Assembly (NCBI GenBank): GCA_019745325.1
Contig: JAIETK010000005.1
Coordinates: forward strand, 1-64,000
Source of the DNA: Nitrosomonas sp.
GTDB lineage: Bacteria; Pseudomonadota; Gammaproteobacteria; Burkholderiales; Nitrosomonadaceae
DNA: 64,000 nt
Direction of reading: 5' to 3'
Shown here piece by piece: positions 51,831 through 61,045 of this stretch; within the stretch, counting starts at the first letter, position 1, and every line of letters begins with the position of its first letter. Below the pieces are notes generated by a model that ran no database searches, had not been told where the DNA came from, and worked only from the letters and a program-made list of their open reading frames with translations. Made by a program: the position numbers and the translations under genes.

Positions 51831-52263
51831 AAAACTTGTAATTATCGCCTCTAGTGTTACTGCATTGGGATTTGCAGCGGTTTTAGTGTTAAACGCATTT
51901 CAAAGTAATTTGGTTTTTTTCTTTAGCCCGACACAAGTTGTTGCTAAAGAGGCACCGATAGGTAAGAGTTTTCGTATCGGCGGTCTTGTTGCGGAAGGCA
52001 GCGTACAGCGTGAAGATGGCTCAACGACAGTGCATTTTGCAATTACTGACACTGCAGAAACTATACCAGTTGTCTATACCGGCATATTGCCCGACTTGTT
52101 TCGAGAGGGTAAAGGCGTTGTTGCGCAAGGTAAAATCTCGGATCAAGGAGTGTTTCGCGCGGATGAAGTTCTTGCAAAACATGATGAGAACTATATGCCT
52201 CCTGAGGCTGCGGAAGCTTTAGAGAAAGCAGCCAAAGCACAAAAAGCATCTCTCATGCAATAA
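51814..52263 (+). CDS. ccmE: Heme chaperone CcmE
   Basis: A 149-residue periplasmic heme chaperone with an N-terminal membrane anchor. The heme-binding motif is H123-D-E-N-Y127 (AKHDENYMP), of the HxxxY form. The core shows [16 protein letters not shown] and [12 protein letters not shown]. It accepts heme from CcmC and delivers it to CcmF. Confidence 0.95.
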   Translation: MKPRHKKLVIIASSVTALGFAAVLVLNAFQSNLVFFFSPTQVVAKEAPIGKSFRIGGLVAEGSVQREDGSTTVHFAITDTAETIPVVYTGILPDLFREGKGVVAQGKISDQGVFRADEVLAKHDENYMPPEAAEALEKAAKAQKASLMQ

Positions 52264-52335
52264 TTCTTCAAGGTGGGTTATTCCATTCGGGAATTGCTTT
52301 TTTAATCCTGAAAAATTTTCAATTGGTACAAAATC

Positions 52336-54387
52336 ATGATTCCAGAAATAGGTAACTTTTCATTAATTCTCGCTCTTTTGTTAGCTACTATACAAGGCAC
52401 ACTGCCATTAATTGGTGCAACACGTGGTATTCCTTCCTGGATTGCCCTTGCTAGGCCGGTTGTACAAGGGCAATTTGTATTCGTGTTGATTGCATTCTTA
52501 TGCTTGGGTTATTCATTTGTTAGTAGCGACTTTTCAGTGTTGAATGTGGCTAAGAATTCAAATACGGAATTACCGCTTCATTTTCGAATTGCAGCTACTT
52601 GGGGATCGCATGAAGGTTCTTTATTGCTATGGGTATTGATGCTGGCGAGCTGGTCAGTTGCCGTCAGTGTTTTTAGTAAGCAGTTGCCGGATGATGTTGT
52701 GGCGCGAGTGCTTGGTGTATTAGGGCTTGTTGCGATTGGCTTTTATGTGTTCATGCTATTTACTTCAAATCCATTTGATCGGTTGTTACCCGCAGCGCTC
52801 GAAGGGAGTGACTTGAATCCTCTATTGCAGGATGTAGGTATGGTCGTTCACCCGCCCATGCTTTATATGGGGTATGTCGGTTTTTCGGTTGCATTTGCGT
52901 TTGCGATCGCGGCTTTATTAAGTGGAAGGTTAGATGCAGCTTGGGCTCGATGGTCTCGGCCTTGGACTATAGTAGCTTGGATATTTTTGACTTTTGGCAT
53001 CATGCTGGGAAGCTGGTGGGCTTATTATGAACTCGGTTGGGGAGGTTGGTGGTTCTGGGATCCGGTTGAGAATGCATCATTTATGCCATGGTTGGTTGGT
53101 ACCGCCTTGCTTCACTCATTGGCCGTGACAGAAAAACGAGGTAGCTTTAAAAGCTGGACGGTTTTGTTAGCTATTAGCGCATTTGCACTGAGCTTGTTGG
53201 GTACCTTTTTGGTGCGCTCGGGAGTGTTGACTTCTGTACATGCATTTGCAACCGATCCTGCACGCGGTATTTTCATTTTGGTTTTCTTGGTTATTGTTAT
53301 CAGCTGTTCACTGATACTGTTCGCTTGGCGTGCGCCTAAAGTCGGATTGGGCGGTAAATTTGACTTGCTTTCCCGTGAATCAATGCTGTTGACAAACAAT
53401 ATATTACTATTAGTTGCAGCTGCCAGTGTGCTACTGGGAACACTGTATCCCCTCATTATTGATGCACTAGGTCTGGGTAAGTTGTCAGTAGGGCCTCCTT
53501 ATTTCGAAGCGGTTTTTGTTCCGGTTATGACACCTGCAATCTTTCTCATTGGTGTGGGTCCTATTTCAAGATGGAAGCAAATGAGCCTGCCGACACTGAT
53601 TGTGCGTTTGCGTTGGGCATTTGCAGTGAGTGTTGTTTCTGCATTGATCACACCTTACTTCATGGGTGAATGGCGACCAATGATCAGTTTCGGATTATTG
53701 CTGGCGTTCTGGATTATTGTTTGTATATTTGTAAGTATTAAGCACCGGGTGAGCAATAGCGGCGAAGGTAATGTACTGACTAAACTAGTAAAGCAATCCC
53801 GGAGTTTTTATGGCATGCACTTGGCACATTTAGGGGTTGCGGTATTTATCATCGGTGTAACACTGGTAAATGGCTACGAGACTGAAAAAGATGTGCGCAT
53901 GGAAATCGGAAGTAAGGTAACCGTGGGAGGTTATACTTTCCAGTTTAATGGAACCAGTGATGTGGTAGGACCCAACTATAAGGCAGTACGCGGAGATATC
54001 GCTGTTATAAAAGATGGTCAATTTATTCGTAATTTATATCCCGAAAAACGCACCTATAATGCATCAGGTATGGCGATGACTGAAGCGGCAATTGACACCG
54101 GATTATTCCGGGATCTGTATGTTGCCTTGGGAGAGCCACTTACGAATGGAGCTTGGGTTGTTCGTGCCTATCATAAGCCATTCGTTGATTGGATATGGCT
54201 TGGATGTTTATTAATGGCAATCGGGGGAATTACTTCTATTACTGATCGGCGTTACCGTCTGAAGATAACTAAAAAGAATCTGGTGGTTACTAAAAATGAG
54301 GAAACTGAAGGGCCGGTAGAAGAAGCTCCAGCTGCTGTACCGTCTGCTAGTAAAGTCAGTTTGGTAACGGAGTCAAGCAAAGTATGA
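52336..54387 (+). CDS. ccmF: Cytochrome c heme lyase CcmF
   Basis: A 683-residue membrane protein with about 15 helices that ligates heme to apocytochrome c. The WWD motif is WGGWWFWDPVENASFMPW (about residues 236-253). Conserved elements are TWGSHEGSLLLWV, VVHPPMLYMGYVG and LHSLAVTEKR. Normal length. Its TGA overlaps the ccmG ATG (ATGA). Confidence 0.95.
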   Translation: MIPEIGNFSLILALLLATIQGTLPLIGATRGIPSWIALARPVVQGQFVFVLIAFLCLGYSFVSSDFSVLNVAKNSNTELPLHFRIAATWGSHEGSLLLWVLMLASWSVAVSVFSKQLPDDVVARVLGVLGLVAIGFYVFMLFTSNPFDRLLPAALEGSDLNPLLQDVGMVVHPPMLYMGYVGFSVAFAFAIAALLSGRLDAAWARWSRPWTIVAWIFLTFGIMLGSWWAYYELGWGGWWFWDPVENASFMPWLVGTALLHSLAVTEKRGSFKSWTVLLAISAFALSLLGTFLVRSGVLTSVHAFATDPARGIFILVFLVIVISCSLILFAWRAPKVGLGGKFDLLSRESMLLTNNILLLVAAASVLLGTLYPLIIDALGLGKLSVGPPYFEAVFVPVMTPAIFLIGVGPISRWKQMSLPTLIVRLRWAFAVSVVSALITPYFMGEWRPMISFGLLLAFWIIVCIFVSIKHRVSNSGEGNVLTKLVKQSRSFYGMHLAHLGVAVFIIGVTLVNGYETEKDVRMEIGSKVTVGGYTFQFNGTSDVVGPNYKAVRGDIAVIKDGQFIRNLYPEKRTYNASGMAMTEAAIDTGLFRDLYVALGEPLTNGAWVVRAYHKPFVDWIWLGCLLMAIGGITSITDRRYRLKITKKNLVVTKNEETEGPVEEAPAAVPSASKVSLVTESSKV

Positions 54388-54914
54388 TGCGTTATTTGAT
54401 TCCGCTGTTTGCGTTTATGGTGCTGGCAGTTTTTCTGATGATTGGTCTTACATTAAATCCGCGACAAGTTCCATCGCCGCTGATAGATAAGCCGGCACCA
54501 AAATTTCAATTAAATCAGCTTCATGATTCCGATAAAGTTATGTCATCGGATGATAATCTTGGAAAGGTTTGGATGTTGAATGTGTGGGCCTCTTGGTGTG
54601 TGGCTTGTCGTGATGAACATCCCTTATTGGTGCAGTTGGCAAAAGTTGGCATTGTGCCAATCTACGGTTTGAATTATAAAGATGATCGTGATACTGCGTT
54701 GCAATGGTTAAGACGTTATGGAGATCCTTATCAAATCAGCATCGTTGATTCCGATGGTAAAGTGGGGATTAATTACGGTGTTTATGGAGTTCCGGAAACT
54801 TATATAATTGATAAAAAAGGAATTATTAGACATAAACATATTGGGCCTGTAACTGTCGATTCTTTGGAAAAAACAATCCTTCCTTTAATAAAAGAATTGC
54901 AAAATCAAGCATAG
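54384..54914 (+). CDS. ccmG: Thiol:disulfide oxidoreductase CcmG (DsbE)
   Basis: A 176-residue membrane-anchored thioredoxin with active site WASWCVACRDEHP (C72, C75) and the CcmG-specific GVYGVPETYIIDKKGIIRHKHIGP. It reduces apocytochrome and CcmH disulphides. Translationally coupled to ccmF. Confidence 0.94.
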   Translation: MMRYLIPLFAFMVLAVFLMIGLTLNPRQVPSPLIDKPAPKFQLNQLHDSDKVMSSDDNLGKVWMLNVWASWCVACRDEHPLLVQLAKVGIVPIYGLNYKDDRDTALQWLRRYGDPYQISIVDSDGKVGINYGVYGVPETYIIDKKGIIRHKHIGPVTVDSLEKTILPLIKELQNQA

Positions 54915-54941
54915 ATTTTTCTGGAGAGGATTGTTTCTATC

Positions 54942-55442
54942 ATGACGTACCTTGTACATTGTAAACTCACGACAATAAGTTTTACTTTTTTGCTACTGCT
55001 TCTAATTTCATCGATTGGCTGGACAAAAGAAGCCACACCGGTTGCGGAAGACCCAGAGATTGAAAAGCGCATGCTAGCACTCACCATGGATTTGCGATGC
55101 TTGGTTTGTCAAAATGAGCCAATTTCAGATTCACGCGCTGAATTTTCAAATGACATCCGACGTGAAATCCGCGAGCAGATCAAAGCTAATAAAACCGATG
55201 ACGAGATAATCCAATTTCTGGTAGATCGATATGGAGATTTCATTCTTTACAATCCTCCTATGAAACCAACTACATTACTGTTATGGTTTGGCCCGATTGT
55301 ACTTTTTTTGATCGGCCTCGGTTCATTAGTATTTTACTTGAAACGACGTCGAATCCAAGTTGAAGAAATATCACTGTCACAAGCGCAACGTGAGAAAGCG
55401 GAAGCATTGCTAAAAGAAGATAATAAAGGTAAAGACGTATGA
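54942..55442 (+). CDS. ccmH: Cytochrome c maturation protein CcmH
   Basis: A 166-residue exported protein with LRCLVCQNEPISDS (C53, C56), the LRCxxC redox motif, followed by a C-terminal membrane helix (LWFGPIVLFLIGLGSLVFYL). It presents reduced apocytochrome to the lyase complex. The stop overlaps the ccmI start by 4 nt. Confidence 0.94.
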   Translation: MTYLVHCKLTTISFTFLLLLLISSIGWTKEATPVAEDPEIEKRMLALTMDLRCLVCQNEPISDSRAEFSNDIRREIREQIKANKTDDEIIQFLVDRYGDFILYNPPMKPTTLLLWFGPIVLFLIGLGSLVFYLKRRRIQVEEISLSQAQREKAEALLKEDNKGKDV

Positions 55443-56788
55443 CTGCTTTCTGGACTATTTCTGGAATTTTTATTGTTACAGCGTTGTTGTTCGTTATTCC
55501 GACGCTATTAAGAAATAAAAAGAGCCTCGCTAGGGATATTGAACACGATGCTGTTAATATTACGGTATATCGGGATCAGATTGCCGAGCTTGATAAGGAT
55601 CTGCAGAACGATATTTTAAGCCAAGAGCAATATGATAAAAGTAAGCAGGAACTGCAACAGCGAATGCTTCAGGATGTTGTAGAGCAAGATAAGTCTATTA
55701 TTCAGAAAAATAAAAAGTATCAAAATATACTTGTATCCATCCTTATTGTGCTTGGATTCCCGTTAGCGGCTGTTTTTTTGTATTTAAATATTGGCGATAC
55801 TCGAGGGTTATTGCCGCAAGCGCAACTTGCCAGTGCTACCAATATGAATCGTGGTGGCGGTAGTAATAATCCTGCCGACATGGGAGAACATGATTTTTCT
55901 GCTGCGTTGGAAAACCTTATTTCCAGGTTAAGCAATAATCCTGAAGATATTGAAGGATGGGTAATGCTTGCGCGTACCTATACTGCTATGGAACGGTATA
56001 ACGAAGCAAGTAATACCTACGCTAAATTAAACGAACTTGTTCCCGATAATCCTCAAATTTTAAGCGATTATGCACGGGCATTGGCACTTAAGAATCAAGG
56101 TACTTTAGCTGGAAAACCAACAGAATTACTACATGAGGCGCTGAAAATAGATCCGTTATTTCCCCCGGCACTGGCGCTAGCCGGACATGCAGAATTTGAG
56201 CAAGAGAATTATGAAAATGCTTCCGCGCATTGGGAGAAGTTATTAACTACCATCCCCCCGGATTCTCCGCTTGCTAAATCCGTGAAGGATAGTATCGCTG
56301 AAGCCAAGTTGCTTTCTTTTGAAGGAAAAGCCACGACTCACGATCAATCGAAACAACCACTCGATGTAGCGGAATCAAAAGATGCAGCTACTACTCAACC
56401 TGAGAATATTGTTAATGACAACAAAGAAGCAAAAGTAGCCGGTGCGGTTTCAGTATCCGGTCAGGTAAAGATTCGACCTGAATTATCAACAAAAGCCTCT
56501 CCAAACGATACTTTATTCATTTTCGCTCGAGCCAAATCCGGACCAAAAATGCCACTTGCAATTTTGCGCCTCAAAGCAAGTGATCTACCAGCAACATTTA
56601 CGCTGACGGACGATATGGCAATGACACCTGCAATGCGAATGTCTAGTTTTCCTGAAGTTATTATAGAAGCAAGAATTTCAAAATCCGGTCAGGCTGTTCC
56701 TGCCAGTGGCGATCTTCAGGGATTTAGCGAGCCTGTGCAATTAGGCTTCAATAACATCGCCATTGTGATTGATACACAAATTCCGTAA
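55439..56788 (+). CDS. ccmI: Apocytochrome chaperone CcmI
   Basis: A 449-residue protein with two N-terminal membrane helices and a leucine-zipper-like loop (YRDQIAELDKDLQNDILSQEQYDKSKQELQQRML). TPR repeats follow in the periplasm (WVMLARTYTAMERYNEASNTYAKL, ALALAGHAEFEQENYENASAHWEKLL). The C-terminal beta domain (VKIRPELSTKASPNDTLFIFARA) is typical of long CcmI. Confidence 0.93.
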   Translation: MTAFWTISGIFIVTALLFVIPTLLRNKKSLARDIEHDAVNITVYRDQIAELDKDLQNDILSQEQYDKSKQELQQRMLQDVVEQDKSIIQKNKKYQNILVSILIVLGFPLAAVFLYLNIGDTRGLLPQAQLASATNMNRGGGSNNPADMGEHDFSAALENLISRLSNNPEDIEGWVMLARTYTAMERYNEASNTYAKLNELVPDNPQILSDYARALALKNQGTLAGKPTELLHEALKIDPLFPPALALAGHAEFEQENYENASAHWEKLLTTIPPDSPLAKSVKDSIAEAKLLSFEGKATTHDQSKQPLDVAESKDAATTQPENIVNDNKEAKVAGAVSVSGQVKIRPELSTKASPNDTLFIFARAKSGPKMPLAILRLKASDLPATFTLTDDMAMTPAMRMSSFPEVIIEARISKSGQAVPASGDLQGFSEPVQLGFNNIAIVIDTQIP

Positions 56789-56795
56789 TCACCGA

Positions 56796-57266
56796 ATGGT
56801 AAATATTGGCCAAAATGTAGAAAATTTTGTATTGCCGTCGACAGGCGGGCGGGATTTCAATTTATCCGAGCATCTGGGAAAAAATGTAATTATTTATTTC
56901 TATCCTAAAGATGATACCCCGGGATGCACAACCGAAGGACAGGATTTTCGGGACAATTGGGATGTATTTAATCGGAAAAATTCTGTCATCGTTGGTATTT
57001 CGCGGGACAATATCAAATCGCACGAAAATTTTAAATCCAAAATGCAATTTCCTTTCGAGTTATTAAGTGACAGCGATGAAACGATCTGCAATCTTTTTGG
57101 TGTCATGAAGATGAAAAATATGTACGGTAAGCAGGTTCGAGGTATTGAGCGCAGTACATTTATTATCGATGGTCAGGGAATTTTAATAAAAGAATGGCGC
57201 GCGGTTAAAGTGCCCGGGCATGTTCTGGAGATTTTAGATTATCTTACCGAGCGAAATCAGAACTAA
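56796..57266 (+). CDS. bcp: Thioredoxin-dependent peroxiredoxin (Bcp)
   Basis: A 156-residue atypical 2-Cys or 1-Cys peroxiredoxin with the peroxidatic site YPKDDTPGCTTEGQDF and the family end RSTFIIDGQGILIKEWRAVKVPGH. It reduces hydrogen peroxide and organic peroxides. Placed 7 nt after ccmI, so it is probably the last gene of the ccm transcript. The ATG at 56796 gives the family length; the longer frame starts inside ccmI. Confidence 0.92.
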   Translation: MVNIGQNVENFVLPSTGGRDFNLSEHLGKNVIIYFYPKDDTPGCTTEGQDFRDNWDVFNRKNSVIVGISRDNIKSHENFKSKMQFPFELLSDSDETICNLFGVMKMKNMYGKQVRGIERSTFIIDGQGILIKEWRAVKVPGHVLEILDYLTERNQN

Positions 57267-57511
57267 TCAATTCTCTTGTTTTTTTAGGCTCAAGCTTAAT
57301 AGCATAAGTTTTCTCAAGAGCTGTGTACTTATATATGGTTCCTTTTCAATCAAGCGCGAAATAGCAAAGAAATGCCTTCTGGGCAGCGTTTGACAGAATG
57401 CTGCCAAATACAAGGTAAGCTTGGCTGTGATGTGCGTTCAGCTTGGAAATATATTTTAAGCTTCAAAGCATTGTGGCGATGTCACCCGGCTCTCACGTAC
57501 GGCTCTTTCAC

Positions 57512-57987
57512 TAAGGCTTGTTAACACAATCTGAGTGCTTCGACGATGAGGGCGAAGTGAATAAAGGAGATGAAGACGAGATCAAGCTTATCGAACCTAG
57601 AGAAGATGCCGCGAAATCCCTTGAGTGTTCGGAACAATCGTTCAATCTCGTTGCTCTTTCTGTATATGGCACGGTTATTCCGCCCAAGGCGAATCTTTTG
57701 TCACCTTGAGCAGAACAACCGAAATGTAATCCAAATACATGGCTCAGGACACCACTCTTTGCCCAGCGATTCATGCGAGTATAGGGGTAGTATCTCAGTT
57801 GCCGAAGCGCTTGGTTAGTCCTCGCCACTTGCAGTCATACTTAGCAACGTAAAGAATGGCATTGAGAACTTGCAAGTTAGAATGGCTGATGCAGCCACCC
57901 TAACACGGTATGCAGTGCTCGATCTGTTGATATTGAGTTTCGGTGATCTCCATCTCCAAATATATCAAATAGCGTTAACAGACCTTA
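57512..57987. mobile_element. Decayed IS5-family insertion sequence
   Basis: The inverted ends TAAGGCTTGTTAAC (57512-57525) and GTTAACAGACCTTA (57974-57987) bound a transposase remnant. The total is about 476 bp, much shorter than a typical IS5-group element, so there is an internal deletion. Target duplications are not clear. Confidence 0.8.
57521..57953 (-). pseudogene. IS5-family transposase pseudogene
   Basis: The minus strand begins MEITETQYQQIEHCIPC and continues LSNLQVLNAILYVA-like sequence (SNLQVLNAILYVAKYDCKWRGL), then TRMNRWAKSGVL, after in-frame stops. A frameshift and a deletion follow, before the C-terminal part IERLFRTLKGFRGIFSRFDK. These are standard IS5 transposase stretches. 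Not functional. Confidence 0.85.
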
Positions 57988-58169
57988 ATACAGAAATTAA
58001 TATTTCTTTTCCACATAGTGTAGTATAGAATTTTATTCCAAAATAATAAGCCTAAGATGTTCAGTGTTAAATATAGAGTTTTAAGAATTTATAGTGCAGG
58101 GTAGGCAATTTAATTTGCTTTTATTTGTCAGATCTGTAAATTGCAGATCTTTAAAAGGATGATAATTAT

Positions 58170-59360
58170 ATGATTTCTGATTTTCTCACATTGATTTCGG
58201 GTGTGATTGTTATGCCATGGTGGGGATATGTTGTTGTAACACTGATTCTAACGCATATCACGATTGCTTCTATCACAATTTATCTTCATCGCCATTCTGC
58301 GCATCGTGCTTTGGAATTGCATTCATTACCAAGTCATTTTTTTCGTTTTTGGTTGTGGCTTACAACAGGGATGGTTACAAAAGAATGGACGGCAATACAC
58401 CGCAAGCATCATGCAAAATGTGAAACCAGCGATGATCCGCATAGCCCTATAATTTACGGCATTGGAAAAGTATTGGCCGAAGGCTCTGAACTTTATCGTA
58501 AAGAAGCGAAAAATATAGAAACGCTCAAACGCTATGGATATGGAACACCGGATGATTGGATAGAGCGTAATGTTTACAGCAAGCATAGCGCCAAAGGAGT
58601 CGCATTGATGCTAATTATCAATGTCATCTTGTTTGGACCTATCGGTATTACCATTTGGGCAATACAAATGCTATGGGCGCCAGTTTTTGCTGCTGGCATT
58701 ATCAATGGTGTAGGTCATTATTGGGGTTATCGCAATTTCCAAGCGGAAGACGCCAGTAAAAATATCGTACCATGGGGTATTTTGATCGGTGGTGAAGAAT
58801 TGCATAATAATCATCATGCTTATGCAACATCTGCACGACTATCTAATAAATGGTATGAATTCGATATCGGTTGGCTTTACATACGAATCTTGGAAATGGC
58901 AGGGCTCGCAAAGGTGAAGAAAGTTGCTCCTAAGCTGCGTATCGATAGTGCTAAGACTGAATGTGACTCGGATACCTTGCAGGCGGTCATTTCTCATCGT
59001 TATGAAGTGCTGGCAAAATACACAAAATCACTTAAATCTACTTTCTCTCAAGAAATTATTCACTTAAAAGAAGCAACTGCACAGTACGGAATTGATAATT
59101 CAACTTTGAAACGCTGGATTCTGGCAGATTCTAGAACGCTACAAGAGCATGAACGCGAGAAGCTGAATCAAGTTCTGAGTAATACGAAGACTCTTGATAA
59201 AGTTTATACAATGCGTGAAGAATTAGCTGAAATCTGGCAACGCTCAACAGCCTCGACTGAGGAGCTTGTAAAAAAATTGGAAGATTGGTGTCGCCGTGCA
59301 GAAGAGAGTGGGATTGAAGTTCTTCAAACGTTTTCTCAGCGGCTTCGTTGCTACGCTTAG
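58170..59360 (+). CDS. Fatty acid desaturase (delta-9 acyl type)
   Basis: A 396-residue membrane desaturase. The three histidine boxes are HRHSAHR, HRKHHA and HNNHHA, which bind the di-iron site. Four hydrophobic segments fit the family. The C-terminal ~120 residues are helical and soluble (VLAKYTKSLKSTFSQE, then LEDWCRRAEESGIEVLQTFSQRLR), a tail seen in DesB-like proteins. It introduces a double bond into acyl chains; in bacteria it serves membrane fluidity. Own promoter region upstream; the gene ends before a large inverted repeat. Confidence 0.92.
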   Translation: MISDFLTLISGVIVMPWWGYVVVTLILTHITIASITIYLHRHSAHRALELHSLPSHFFRFWLWLTTGMVTKEWTAIHRKHHAKCETSDDPHSPIIYGIGKVLAEGSELYRKEAKNIETLKRYGYGTPDDWIERNVYSKHSAKGVALMLIINVILFGPIGITIWAIQMLWAPVFAAGIINGVGHYWGYRNFQAEDASKNIVPWGILIGGEELHNNHHAYATSARLSNKWYEFDIGWLYIRILEMAGLAKVKKVAPKLRIDSAKTECDSDTLQAVISHRYEVLAKYTKSLKSTFSQEIIHLKEATAQYGIDNSTLKRWILADSRTLQEHEREKLNQVLSNTKTLDKVYTMREELAEIWQRSTASTEELVKKLEDWCRRAEESGIEVLQTFSQRLRCYA

Positions 59361-59441
59361 TTTTTTGTTGATATTATAAACGGCTAGACTTGCAGTTTTT
59401 TCAAGTGTGTCTAGCAAAATGCTTGAGGCAGTAAAAAGCAG

Positions 59442-59504
59442 TAGGGGGTGTAAAAATTTTGTGTAAATGGTATTTCTTACTACACAAAATTTTTACACCC
59501 CCTA
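59442..59504. repeat. Perfect 24-bp inverted repeat with 15-bp spacer, IS256-end-like
   Basis: TAGGGGGTGTAAAAATTTTG and its continuation (59442-59465) pair exactly with 59481-59504. The repeat resembles the terminal inverted repeats of IS256-family elements, facing outward around an almost empty centre. It looks like a minimal non-autonomous unit or deletion remnant. It may also end transcription of the desaturase gene. Confidence 0.8.
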
Positions 59505-59827
59505 ATTTATTTCGATGCTGATGAGTCAGCCCCTGATTCCATGTAATCGCCGGCAATTATTTCTACTTTACAATGAAAATCGGAAACATCAGATCCCGAT
59601 AGCAATATCCGACCAGATTACTATAGGTCTATTAACATGCCGAAGGCAGGCTGATGGTTCGAAAAAACTCCTAAGGCACCTGTCCAAAAAATCAGATCCA
59701 CCTCTGTTTTCTTTGAATGAGGAGAATCAACTTTTTACAGAGTAACGCACAGCTCTTTGTTTTGAAGAAAGCACCTTGAGAAGCATAAGACAACGGTTGC
59801 CGGGGTTTAGTAAGTATGTGCGATCAC
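59505..59827. other. Intergenic region with an uncertain short ORF
   Basis: A 76-codon ORF runs from 59515 to 59745 (product beginning MLMSQPLIPCNRRQLF) but lacks a ribosome site and any recognisable family. I treat it as unsupported. Nothing else is recognised before the convergent end of the ExeA-like gene. Confidence 0.4.
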
Positions 59828-61045
59828 TCAAATTCTAATTAATTCAAGTAGACATGCAAATAATCCAGCAGCATCGGAGTGATGACAAAAGTAAAAAATG
59901 CTTGAGATAAATGCGATCATTGATGACACCAGCACGATCACAGGTGTTTTTAAGCTTTTTTGCTCATATTTGGCTTTAATCGTATTGGCGATGTCATCAA
60001 ACGATTTTTCCGAAGTATCGATTTTTATTGCGGAAATATCTTGCATTACATTATTGATTATCTCGCTTTTATGTTCAATCTTTCTTGCTGCAATAGCTGA
60101 TGGTTGGTTTTCAACAGGAATGATTGCTGGAGCCACTGCAACTTCAGAGACAGTATCAGTATTTTCAGTCTGAGACTCTTGTTTTTTTCGCTCTTGGTTG
60201 TTAAGCATAATGATGTAATGAAATACATCGGTAACCAAGCCCATTCGTTGCGTTGCTTCATAAATATCTTGCGCATCGACGATGGGTTTATTGCGCTCGT
60301 AGGCGACGTTAAATGATCGATCGCATAGCGAATTAATAGTCCGAGGCGTTCCACCGCCACCGAATGCAATCGATAGCGCTTCCCAGCCGGTATTTGAAAT
60401 CAGATCGGGTGTGCCGCCCGCAATGTGGATGCGATGCTTTATGTATCGCAGGACGCCATCAACATTCATTTTACCGAGTGTTTCGAGGGCAGCGATGCGT
60501 TGTTTAAAAGGCGCCATTTCAGGACGGTTAATTTTTTCCATTAACTCATCTTGGCCTAGCAATAATAATTGAATGAGCTTTAAGGATCCTTCTTCGAGGT
60601 TGTTTAATAGCCGGATGCCATTAATAACATCTTCGGTCATTAAATGAGATTCGTCGACGATGACCAGGCATTTCTTCCCCTCCGCATTGATTCGGAGAAG
60701 CGTATTTCTGATGTCTCTCATGACGAAAGTTTTTTCGGATGAGGATGGTTGAATCCCAAGCTCTTGGACCAAAAACAAATAGAGATCGGAGCTGCTCGCA
60801 GGTGGCTCAGCCATCCAAATGAGTTTTATATTATCAGGAAAATCGGCTTTTATCATTTGGCTCAGCGTAGTTTTTCCGGAACCGATGGGGCCGGTTACGA
60901 CGATGAGACCCCGACCGCTTTGCAGAGAGCCGGATATCTGCTTCCGAATGCGTGCATGATCACCTTGATCATAGAAGAATATTGGATCCGGCACATTCTC
61001 GAAGGGAAGTAAATTGAGATTGAAGTGTTGCACGTACATGCTCAT
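59828..61045 (-). CDS. ExeA/GspA-like AAA ATPase with C-terminal membrane helix
   Basis: A 405-residue protein. It starts with MYVQHFNLNLLPFENVPDP, the usual ExeA/exosortase-associated ATPase N-terminus. Walker A is VTGPIGSGKTTL, Walker B CLVIVDESHLM, followed by LLLLGQDEL and the arginine-rich FGGGGTPRTINSLCDRS. The C-terminal part is a low-complexity region and a hydrophobic segment (PVIVLVSSMIAFISSIFYF). ExeA-type ATPases help place secretion machinery in the cell wall. It overlaps the OmpA-like gene stop by one base, so the pair acts together. Confidence 0.85.
   Translation of the reverse strand: MSMYVQHFNLNLLPFENVPDPIFFYDQGDHARIRKQISGSLQSGRGLIVVTGPIGSGKTTLSQMIKADFPDNIKLIWMAEPPASSSDLYLFLVQELGIQPSSSEKTFVMRDIRNTLLRINAEGKKCLVIVDESHLMTEDVINGIRLLNNLEEGSLKLIQLLLLGQDELMEKINRPEMAPFKQRIAALETLGKMNVDGVLRYIKHRIHIAGGTPDLISNTGWEALSIAFGGGGTPRTINSLCDRSFNVAYERNKPIVDAQDIYEATQRMGLVTDVFHYIIMLNNQERKKQESQTENTDTVSEVAVAPAIIPVENQPSAIAARKIEHKSEIINNVMQDISAIKIDTSEKSFDDIANTIKAKYEQKSLKTPVIVLVSSMIAFISSIFYFCHHSDAAGLFACLLELIRI

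Noticed and set aside
57440..57515. GGCTCTCACGTACGGCTCTT resembles the 3' strand of group II intron domain V
   Set aside because: The matching 5' strand and the rest of an intron are absent, and no reverse transcriptase is present; at most a tiny remnant.
59515..59745. 76-codon ORF after the inverted repeat
   Set aside because: No ribosome site, no recognisable family and no conservation evidence.
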